Under the pieces are notes generated by a model. That model was not told where the DNA came from and made no database searches. It saw only the letters and a list, made by a program, of their open reading frames with translations. A stretch of DNA of 64,000 nucleotides from Nesterenkonia sp. (GTDB taxonomy: Bacteria > Actinomycetota > Actinomycetes > Actinomycetales > Micrococcaceae), in contig NZ_JAJUJJ010000008.1 of NCBI RefSeq assembly GCF_029265375.1, positions 35,168 to 99,167 on the forward strand, read 5' to 3'. This document shows, in pieces, positions 57,857-64,000 of this stretch. Numbering within the stretch: position 1 is the first letter of the stretch; every line of letters begins with the position of its first letter. Both the position numbers and the translations under genes were made by a program.

Positions 57857-59002
57857 ATGAAGGTTCTTGCCGCAATGTCCGGCGGCGTCGACTCCGCCGT
57901 CGCCGCAGCCCGTGCCGTGGACGCAGGCCACGAAGTGGTGGGCGTGCACCTGGCGCTCTCACGCATGCCCGGAACCCTGCGCACCGGTTCGCGGGGCTGC
58001 TGCACCATTGAGGACTCCTCCGACGCCTGGCGCGCCTGCGAGAAGCTGGGGATCCCCTTCTATGTGTGGGACTTCTCCGAACGGTTCAAAGCCGACGTCG
58101 TCGACGATTTCATCAGCGAATACAGTCAGGGCCGCACGCCGAATCCGTGCATGCGCTGCAATGAGAAGATCAAGTTCGAAGCGCTGCTGGACAAGGCGAT
58201 CGCGCTGGGCTTCGACGCGGTGGCCACCGGCCACTACGCGAAGATCGTGGAGCGTCACGACGGCAGCCGCGAGCTGCACCGGGCGGCAACGTGGACCAAG
58301 GACCAGTCTTATGTGCTCGGAGTGCTCACTGAGGAGCAGCTGGCCCACTGCTACTTCCCGCTGGGCGAGACGCCGTCGAAGGATCTGGTGCGCGCTGAGG
58401 CGGCTGAGCGCGGACTCGAGGTGGCGCAGAAGCCGGATTCCCATGACATCTGCTTCATCCCCGATGGCGATACCCGCGGCTGGTTGGCCGAGCAGATCGA
58501 TATGCAGCGCGGTCCGATCGTCGATGCTGAGGGCAACCACATCGGCGAGCATGAGGGCTCCCAGGCCTATACCGTCGGTCAGCGCCGCGGCCTGAAGCTG
58601 GGCCGGCCCGCGCCCGACGGCAAACCCCGGTTTGTGCTGGAGATCCGCCCGAAGGAGAACACCGTGGTGGCCGGGCCCAAGGAGCTGCTGGAGATCGACC
58701 GGATCACCGGCATCCGGCTCAGCTGGGCGGGCAGGCCGGTGCCGGAGGCCGAGGCCGGGCAGTGGTTCAGCATCGAGCTGCAGATCCGCGCCCATGCCGA
58801 TCCTGTCCCCGCGCGGGCACGGGTGCAGCCCGATGAGCAGGCGGGCCAGCGCCTGGTGGTGGAGCTGGATGAGCCGCTGGCCGGTGTGGCCCCGGGACAG
58901 ACTGCGGTGATGTATCAGGACACCCGCGTGCTGGGGCAGGCCACGATCGACACCGCCCGTTCGAAGCACTACACCCCGCAGCAGGCGCCCACCGCGGCCT
59001 GA
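57857..59002 (+). CDS. mnmA: tRNA-specific 2-thiouridylase MnmA
   Basis: 381 aa. Thiolates U34 of Lys, Glu and Gln tRNAs with sulfur from a cysteine desulfurase. PP-loop [11 protein letters not shown], catalytic Cys in [14 protein letters not shown] and [11 protein letters not shown], and C-terminal beta-barrel [19 protein letters not shown] 7 nt before the ATG suggests a leaderless start. A desulfurase gene lies 4 kb downstream, completing the sulfur relay. Confidence 0.97.
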   Translation: MKVLAAMSGGVDSAVAAARAVDAGHEVVGVHLALSRMPGTLRTGSRGCCTIEDSSDAWRACEKLGIPFYVWDFSERFKADVVDDFISEYSQGRTPNPCMRCNEKIKFEALLDKAIALGFDAVATGHYAKIVERHDGSRELHRAATWTKDQSYVLGVLTEEQLAHCYFPLGETPSKDLVRAEAAERGLEVAQKPDSHDICFIPDGDTRGWLAEQIDMQRGPIVDAEGNHIGEHEGSQAYTVGQRRGLKLGRPAPDGKPRFVLEIRPKENTVVAGPKELLEIDRITGIRLSWAGRPVPEAEAGQWFSIELQIRAHADPVPARARVQPDEQAGQRLVVELDEPLAGVAPGQTAVMYQDTRVLGQATIDTARSKHYTPQQAPTAA

Positions 59003-59093
59003 AGCGAGCACCCCCCGCGCCCAGTGGGGCCTTGCACCGGATGATATGAGTATGCTGCCGCGCACCGGCGCAGTCACCGGCTAGGGTGGAATC

Positions 59094-59477
59094 ATGAGCA
59101 CCGACCCTCGTGCCGGGGATGCCGCCGACTACGTGGATCCCGAGATCCTCGACGAGCTGCTGTCCATGCGCTCGAGCATCGACAATATCGATGCCGCCCT
59201 GGTCCACCTGCTGGCTGAACGCTTCAAGGCCACCCAGCGGGTCGGTGTGCTCAAGGCCAAGCACAAGCTTCCCCCGGCTGATCCTGGCCGGGAGAAGGCG
59301 CAGATCGCGCGGCTGAAGCGGTTGGCCCAGGAGGCGCAGCTGGACCCTGACTTCGCCGAGAAGTTCCTGAACTTCATCATCGAAGAGGTGATCCGCCACC
59401 ACCAGGCGATCTCCGAGTCCTCGCGTCCGGCCGCCGACCCGGACGCGCCCTTCGACTGGGCGAGCGAGACTCGATGA
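59094..59477 (+). CDS. Chorismate mutase (AroQ type)
   Basis: 127 aa, all-helical. Converts chorismate to prephenate for Phe/Tyr synthesis. MRSSIDNIDAALVHLLAERFKATQRVG with Arg, and KAKHKLPPADPGREKAQIARL, match actinobacterial AroQ-delta enzymes. TAGGGT sits 6 nt before the ATG (leaderless). It overlaps the next gene by 4 bp. Confidence 0.92.
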   Translation: MSTDPRAGDAADYVDPEILDELLSMRSSIDNIDAALVHLLAERFKATQRVGVLKAKHKLPPADPGREKAQIARLKRLAQEAQLDPDFAEKFLNFIIEEVIRHHQAISESSRPAADPDAPFDWASETR

Positions 59478-60529
59478 CGGTTCGCTGCGCAGTCCCGGGA
59501 ACGCTCCCCGGGCGGGACTTTCGCCGCGCTGCCGAACTGGTGGCCTCCGAGCTCGCCGCACCCCACCTCGCGGCGCTGTGCGAGCTGCCGGACCGCGGCC
59601 ATCACGGCCGTCTGCTCGGACGCGCCGCCGCCCAGCTTCAGGAGCTCTATACGGAGCTGACCTCCTACGGCTGGCGCCTGGTGGCCCGTCCCGGGGCCGA
59701 TGATCAGCGCGCCCGCGCTCTGCTGCGCTCCGATGTGGACACCCTGGCCGAGGTGCGCGGGGAGCGGACCGAAGCGGGGCAGGCCATCACCGACGCCGTG
59801 GGCCTGGAGATCCTGGGGCCGGTCAGTCTGGCCGCGCTGCTGCACCTTCCCGGCGGAGAGAAGGTGCTCATCGACCACGGCGCCCGTCGGGATCTGGCCC
59901 AGTCTCTGGCAGCGGGCGCGGCCGACCATGTGGCGCATGTGCGGCGCTCAGTGGCCCCGCAGCGCCTGCGGGTGACGCTGCTGGAGCCCGACTATCACCG
60001 GGTCCGGACAGGGTCGGTGCCCACCGTCAGCGGCTATCAGAGCATCCGCTCGCTGCCGCGCGATGAGACCCGCGGGATGCTCGGCGTCGTCATCGAGGCG
60101 CTGCGGCAGGCCGGTGCGGACGAGCTGATGCTCGACTTCGGCTCTGGGGCGGAGAATGAGCACACTGAGGACTTCCGTTCCCAGCGCGGGGCTGAGGTGG
60201 ACGGCTTCGCGCTCCCGGTCCACCGGGCCACCTCGGCTGACTGGGAGCGCGCCGCGGTCCTGGTGGAGGACGGAGCGCAGATCGTCGCGTCGCTGCTGCA
60301 TCCCGAGGAGCCGGGGGCTCTGCCGGAGGTCTCGCAGCTGGCGGCCCGGCTGGTCCAGCCGTGGCAGGCGCTGGGCATGCCTGCGTCATCGCTGTCGTCC
60401 TTCACGGTCGGTGCCTTCGGCGCTGCTCACCGGCACCTGTCGGCGCAGCTGGGGGAAGCTGCTGCGATGCGCACGCTCACCCGGCTGCGGGACACCGCCG
60501 AGGCTCTCGCTGACCGAGCGGCGGCGTAG
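59474..60529 (+). CDS. Cobalamin-independent methionine synthase (MetE)-like protein
   Basis: 351 aa, about half MetE length, like the C-terminal TIM-barrel only. QAGADELMLDFGSGAENEHTED matches the MetE C-domain core. However only two Cys exist (Cys5 and Cys41 regions) and no HxC...C zinc set is evident, so methyl transfer to homocysteine by the usual mechanism is doubtful. Coupled to chorismate mutase. Its 3' end lies 35 bp before the tandem repeat at 60564. Confidence 0.7.
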   Translation: MTVRCAVPGTLPGRDFRRAAELVASELAAPHLAALCELPDRGHHGRLLGRAAAQLQELYTELTSYGWRLVARPGADDQRARALLRSDVDTLAEVRGERTEAGQAITDAVGLEILGPVSLAALLHLPGGEKVLIDHGARRDLAQSLAAGAADHVAHVRRSVAPQRLRVTLLEPDYHRVRTGSVPTVSGYQSIRSLPRDETRGMLGVVIEALRQAGADELMLDFGSGAENEHTEDFRSQRGAEVDGFALPVHRATSADWERAAVLVEDGAQIVASLLHPEEPGALPEVSQLAARLVQPWQALGMPASSLSSFTVGAFGAAHRHLSAQLGEAAAMRTLTRLRDTAEALADRAAA

Positions 60530-60563
60530 GGACGCCACCCGGGAGTTTCCGCACTCTGCGTAC

Positions 60564-60632
60564 TGAGAACTTCCTGCATCGGCCGGTGAGAACTTTCTAC
60601 ATCGGGTGCTGAGAACTTTCAGCATTCTCCAG
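60564..60632. repeat. Three tandem 23-bp direct repeats
   Basis: TGAGAACTT begins at 60564, 60587 and 60610, an exact 23-bp period. Copies read TGAGAACTTYCTRCATCGG with variable ends; the third diverges at its end. A fourth, weak copy may precede at about 60540. The repeats lie after the MetE-like gene and cover the last codons of the HAD gene. Tandem subterminal repeats of this kind occur at ends of some insertion sequences (for example IS21-type). Confidence 0.7.
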
Positions 60633-61226
60633 AACGCAGGGCACCAGCGGGTTCAGCGCCGTGCAGAGACTGACCACTGAGGTGTAGTGATGCACCGTCA
60701 TGCCCAGCTCGGCCGCGCCGGAGAGCTTGCCCAGCGAATCATCGGTGAAGAAGACCTCGGGACCAGTCAGCGACAGCTCGTCCAGCACATGCTGGAACGC
60801 GCGCCGGTCCGGCTTGATCCACCCGATCTCGGCGGTGTTGAAGAATGCGTCGAAGTGCTCCACGACGCCCAGCTCCTCGGCCTCGGCGCGGACCTCATCG
60901 GTTCCGTTGGTCAGCACCGCTGTGAGCAGTCCAGAGGCCCGCAGCTGGTCTGCAAGAGCCAAGACGTCCTGATCGGCATGCGTGGGCTGGCTTCCCCACA
61001 CCGCCGCAGCCTCGTAAGAACCGATCGTCTCCCCGATTCTGCGCAGCCACTCGCGGCGCGGTATCGCGCCTGTGGTCAGCTCGGTGATCAGCGGCTGGGC
61101 GAACGCCGTGGATGCGATAGTGCCCGGCGCCAGCCCATAGGTGCTTTCCAGCTCGGGCACGAAGCCCGCATCAAAGTGCCGGATCACGCCGTCGAAGTCG
61201 AAAAGCACCGCCCGGATCTCAGTCAT
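60597..61226 (-). CDS. HAD superfamily hydrolase
   Basis: 209 aa. Motif I LFDFDGVI, motif II LTNGT, motif III Lys in WIKPDRRAF, motif IV FFTDDSLG. Likely a phosphatase for a small phosphorylated metabolite. The last ~11 residues (ENAESSQHPM) are encoded inside the 23-bp repeat array, so the natural C-terminus may have been altered by it. Overlaps the YbaK-like gene by 8 bp. Confidence 0.88.
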   Translation of the reverse strand: MTEIRAVLFDFDGVIRHFDAGFVPELESTYGLAPGTIASTAFAQPLITELTTGAIPRREWLRRIGETIGSYEAAAVWGSQPTHADQDVLALADQLRASGLLTAVLTNGTDEVRAEAEELGVVEHFDAFFNTAEIGWIKPDRRAFQHVLDELSLTGPEVFFTDDSLGKLSGAAELGMTVHHYTSVVSLCTALNPLVPCVLENAESSQHPM

Positions 61227-61737
61227 CGCGGATCTCGCTGCCGCCCGCACCGGCCGGCTCCGGCGGAGCCACGTCAGTGGGAGTTCCGCCGGTGACCTGC
61301 ACCAGCTGGTCGTAGCTGGTGGGGAAGACTGTTTTGGGGTGGCCTGCTGCGGCCCAGACGTCGGAGTACTGATTCAGGGCGGTGTCCACGAAAGTGCGCA
61401 CCGGCTGCGGGTGCCCCACCGGTGCGACTCCTCCGATGACCTGGCCGGTGGCCTGTTTCACCACGTCGCGGGAGGCCCGTCCGATGCTGCCGCCCAGCTG
61501 AGCGCCCAGCCAGTCGGTATCCACCCGGTGCGCCCCGCTGGTGAGGACCAGCACCGGTTCCTCGTCCAGGGTGAAGACCAGTGAATTGGCGATCTGCCCG
61601 ACGTCGACCCCCAGAGCCTCTGCCGCCCGCTGCGCGGTGGTCACGGCGTCGTCGAACCAGGTGATCTCAGGGTGCAGGCCGTGGGCGGCCAGGTCGGCCA
61701 GCACCCGGGCGACTGCAGGATGGGTGGGAGTGCTCAT
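61219..61737 (-). CDS. YbaK/EbsC family aminoacyl-tRNA deacylase
   Basis: 172 aa. Removes mischarged amino acids from tRNA (Cys-tRNAPro/Ala-type editing). Signature around QIANSLVFTLDEEPVLVL and VIGGVAPVGHPQPVRTFVD. TAGTTT (61744-61749) is 6 nt before the ATG: leaderless. Convergent with none; coupled to the HAD gene. Confidence 0.93.
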   Translation of the reverse strand: MSTPTHPAVARVLADLAAHGLHPEITWFDDAVTTAQRAAEALGVDVGQIANSLVFTLDEEPVLVLTSGAHRVDTDWLGAQLGGSIGRASRDVVKQATGQVIGGVAPVGHPQPVRTFVDTALNQYSDVWAAAGHPKTVFPTSYDQLVQVTGGTPTDVAPPEPAGAGGSEIRDD

Positions 61738-61763
61738 GGCAGCAAACTACCGCAGCGCGGGGT

Positions 61764-62954
61764 TCAGCGGCCTCCGGCCGCCATTCCGGCCGACCGCGAC
61801 TGCTCGATGATGTCCGGCAGCGCCTGGGCCAGGGCGGCGACATCCTCCTGCGTGGTGGTCCAGCCCAGCGAGAAGCGCTGCGCGCTGCGCGCCTGGGCCT
61901 CGCTGAGCCCCATCGCCAGCAGCACATGCGAGGGGCGCGGCACTCCCGCGGTGCAGGCCGACCCGGTGGCGGTGTCGAATCCAGCCATGTCCAGCATGAA
62001 CAGCAGAGAGTCGCCCTCGGCGTCGTCGACGGTGATGTGCAGGTTATTGGGCAGTCTCAGCTCAGCGTGGCTCCTGGGGTCCGGGCCGCGCAGGGTGACT
62101 CCGTCACATCCGACGGCGGACTCCAGCAGCTGGTTGCGCAGGCCGCTGATCCGCGCGGCTTCCTCCTCACGTCCGGCGACCACCTCCTCGGCGACGGCGG
62201 CAAAGGCGCATATCCCCGCCGCGTCCAGGGTTCCTGAGCGCACGTCGCGCTCCTGCCCGCCGCCGTGCAGCACGGGGGTGAGCTTCACGTCCCGGCGCAC
62301 CAGCAGCGCCCCGAGACCCACCGGAGCGCCGATCTTGTGCCCGGTGACGGCCATGGTAGAGGCCCCGGATTCGGCGAAGCTGAGCGGCACGGATCCGAGG
62401 GCCTGCACTGCGTCGGTGTGGAACGGGACTCCGGCCGCCGCGCAGGCTTGCGCGATGCGGGGCACCGGCTGAACGGCGCCGACCTCATTATTGGCCCACA
62501 TCACCGTGGCCAGCGCGATGGTCTCCGGCCGATCGGCAAGCATCTTCTCCAGGGCGTGGACGTCGACTATCCCGGTCTCGTTCACCGGAATCAGCTGCAG
62601 TTCCGCACCCTCGTGAGCCTCCAGCCATTCGGCGGTGTCCAGCACCGCATGGTGCTCCACGCCGGTCAGCAGGATGCGGCGCCGCTGCGGGTCCTCGGCA
62701 CGGCGCTGCCACCACAGTCCCTTCAGCGCCAGGTTGTCGGCCTCGGTTCCTCCGGAGGTGAATACCACCTCTGAAGGATGGGCCCCCAACGCTGCGGCCA
62801 GCTGCTCGCGGGCGGAGTCCACCGCCAGCCGGGCGCGGCGTCCGGACCCGTGCAGGGAGGACGGATTCGCCAGCTGTGGCATCAGTTCGGTGAGCACCTG
62901 CACTGCCGTGGGGCGCACCGGGGTGGTCGCGGCGTGGTCGAAGTAGCGGCTCAC
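61764..62954 (-). CDS. iscS: Cysteine desulfurase (IscS/NifS family)
   Basis: 396 aa from GTG 62954. PLP enzyme releasing sulfur from Cys for Fe-S clusters and tRNA thiolation. DHAATTPVRP opening, PLP Lys in AVTGHKIGAPVG, persulfide Cys in TGSACTAGVPRPSHV. TAGAAT (62962-62967) is 7 nt before the GTG. Probably feeds MnmA; iscU or suf genes are not in the window. Confidence 0.95.
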   Translation of the reverse strand: MSRYFDHAATTPVRPTAVQVLTELMPQLANPSSLHGSGRRARLAVDSAREQLAAALGAHPSEVVFTSGGTEADNLALKGLWWQRRAEDPQRRRILLTGVEHHAVLDTAEWLEAHEGAELQLIPVNETGIVDVHALEKMLADRPETIALATVMWANNEVGAVQPVPRIAQACAAAGVPFHTDAVQALGSVPLSFAESGASTMAVTGHKIGAPVGLGALLVRRDVKLTPVLHGGGQERDVRSGTLDAAGICAFAAVAEEVVAGREEEAARISGLRNQLLESAVGCDGVTLRGPDPRSHAELRLPNNLHITVDDAEGDSLLFMLDMAGFDTATGSACTAGVPRPSHVLLAMGLSEAQARSAQRFSLGWTTTQEDVAALAQALPDIIEQSRSAGMAAGGR

Positions 62955-62993
62955 CCGAGAGATTCTACGCCTCAGCGGTAGGCTTGGCCCCTG

Positions 62994-64000
62994 ATGAGAG
63001 AGCTGGACTACTACGCTGTGCTGGGGGTGGAGCCCGGAGCTGATGCGAGCGCGATCCGGGCCGCCTACCGCCGTGCCGCCCGGCAGCATCACCCAGACCG
63101 GGGCGGCAGCGCCGATGCGTTCCACCGCGTCCAGGAGGCCTGGGAAGTGCTGGGCAGCGAAGAGTCCCGGCAGGACTATGACAGGCGGCGCGGCGGCGCG
63201 GCGGAGTCGGCGCCCAGTCCGGAGCCCACCGAAGAAGGGGCGGGCTTCACCTATACGCGCAGCGGCGCGGCACGGACCAGCGGCCGGGCAGGGTCACGCT
63301 CCCGGGAGCGTCGTCGGCCGCGCCGAGCGGCGCAGCCCGACCAGCCGCCGGTCTATGTACCGCCCCTGGAGAGTCCCGAGCCGCTGAGCCTGGCGCTGAC
63401 CAGTCAGAGGGTCCACGGCCACTTCGCCCCGCACGGTCTGTTCGGCCGGTCCAAGACCGCTCGCCGCCACCAGCGGACAGTGGAGATCCTGGAGAAGCAT
63501 GTGCTCTCTGCGCTTCCGGCGGCCAGACTGTTCAATGACGTGCGGCTGACTGTCCCGCCGGCGGCAAAGTCCAGCAGGCGTCGCGCGAAGTCCCCGACGG
63601 TGGACCACGTGCTGCTGTGCGGCCAGACCTTGGTGCTGGTCTCGGCGCTGGAGGTCCCGGCGGCCGCAGCGTCCTGGGACGGTCGCGCACTGCGTGCCGC
63701 GGGCCGAGTGGTGCCGCTTCCGAACCTGGCGGCCGCCGCGACGCAGCTGCGCATCAGCCTGGCTCAGCGTCTGACCAGCGCGCATCAGACGAGCTTCTCC
63801 CTGGAGACCGACTACCAGCACCTGCTGCTGGCCGCAGATGGCGACGTCTTCCACCCGGTGGTGGAGGCCCAAGGGGCAGGCCGCCACGGGCCGGTCCCCC
63901 TTGCGGCCGGCAGGGCCATCGGTCACCTGGTCAACGTGCTCAGCGATTCGCCGCAGGCCCATGTGGTGGACCGCAGGGTCATGGCCGCGCTGCGCGAGCA
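62994..64000 (+). CDS. J-domain protein (5' part)
   Basis: At least 335 codons; the frame runs off the right edge. N-terminal J-domain: MRELDYYAVLGVEPGADAS, RRAARQHHPDRGGSADAF with HPD at residues 35-37, so it may stimulate a DnaK ATPase. A Pro/Glu/Arg linker follows, then a ~220-residue domain with no named fold (HVLLCGQTLVLVSALEVP) unlike DnaJ zinc or peptide-binding domains. Divergent from iscS across 39 bp. Confidence 0.88.
   Translation, partial: MRELDYYAVLGVEPGADASAIRAAYRRAARQHHPDRGGSADAFHRVQEAWEVLGSEESRQDYDRRRGGAAESAPSPEPTEEGAGFTYTRSGAARTSGRAGSRSRERRRPRRAAQPDQPPVYVPPLESPEPLSLALTSQRVHGHFAPHGLFGRSKTARRHQRTVEILEKHVLSALPAARLFNDVRLTVPPAAKSSRRRAKSPTVDHVLLCGQTLVLVSALEVPAAAASWDGRALRAAGRVVPLPNLAAAATQLRISLAQRLTSAHQTSFSLETDYQHLLLAADGDVFHPVVEAQGAGRHGPVPLAAGRAIGHLVNVLSDSPQAHVVDRRVMAALRE

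Noticed and set aside
60540..60563. A fourth copy of the 23-bp repeat
   Set aside because: The sequence before 60564 matches only in a few positions and needs a one-base shift, so I count three copies.
1..64000. tRNA, rRNA or CRISPR array
   Set aside because: No T-loop/anticodon patterns or regularly spaced repeats were seen in the intergenic gaps. Gaps are short and mostly explained by promoters and hairpins.

Overview
This window is chromosomal DNA of a high-GC actinobacterium. Several syntenic blocks point to the order Micrococcales: mtrA-mtrB-lpqB-comF-hpf-secA, whiB1-pdtaS, and infC-rpmI-rplT with a divergent DUF1844 gene. An ectoine hydroxylase gene together with an Mrp-type Na+/H+ antiporter operon suggests a salt- or alkali-adapted lineage such as a Nesterenkonia-like Micrococcaceae member; this placement is inference. 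Coding density is very high, many neighbouring genes overlap by 4 bp (ATGA/GTGA), and many first genes look leaderless. I saw no tRNA, rRNA, CRISPR array, intact insertion sequence or prophage.

Layout. 1-5.8 kb (minus): Mrp antiporter operon A(B)-C-D-E-F, with a 25-codon leader ORF coupled to mrpA. 5.85-6.85 kb: a Cu/Zn-SOD-like lipoprotein that appears to have lost its metal ligands. 6.9-9.3 kb (minus): a coupled CDP-alcohol phosphotransferase / acyltransferase / CDP-diglyceride synthase module. 9.3-15.7 kb: membrane protein, S9 peptidase, acylphosphatase, CDF metal exporter, amidohydrolase, ectD. 15.9-19.6 kb: RNHCP protein, SpoU methyltransferase, rplT, rpmI, infC, DUF1844.

19.6-32.3 kb is the most interesting part. 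A tightly coupled operon encodes three glycosyltransferases, an ABC exporter and two APH-fold kinase-like proteins. It is followed by a small 4-TM protein, a Thr/Pro/Ser-rich mucin-like exported protein, an OmpR-family two-component system and a third APH-fold protein. Three promoter regions of this island share the same operator-like element: ATGAGA/TCTCAT inverted half-sites, in two cases followed by TCTCA repeats spaced exactly 11 bp, with a -10-like hexamer 11-12 bp further on. I propose one co-regulated system that assembles, phosphorylates and exports a surface glycan or glycoconjugate.

32.5-43.5 kb: whiB1, pdtaS, a 1622-aa NAD-glutamate dehydrogenase, a CpaE/MinD-like ATPase with a SAF-domain partner, a BldC-like regulator, a LysM protein and an Rv3235-family protein. 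43.5-52.3 kb (minus): secA, hpf, comF, lpqB, mtrB, mtrA. 52.4-57.8 kb (plus): a membrane protein with a DUF4129-DUF4350-MoxR-DUF58 operon. 57.8-64 kb: mnmA, chorismate mutase, a MetE-like protein, a HAD phosphatase, a YbaK deacylase, an IscS-type desulfurase and a J-domain protein cut by the window end. A 23-bp tandem repeat at 60.56-60.63 kb may be the scar of a mobile-element terminus.
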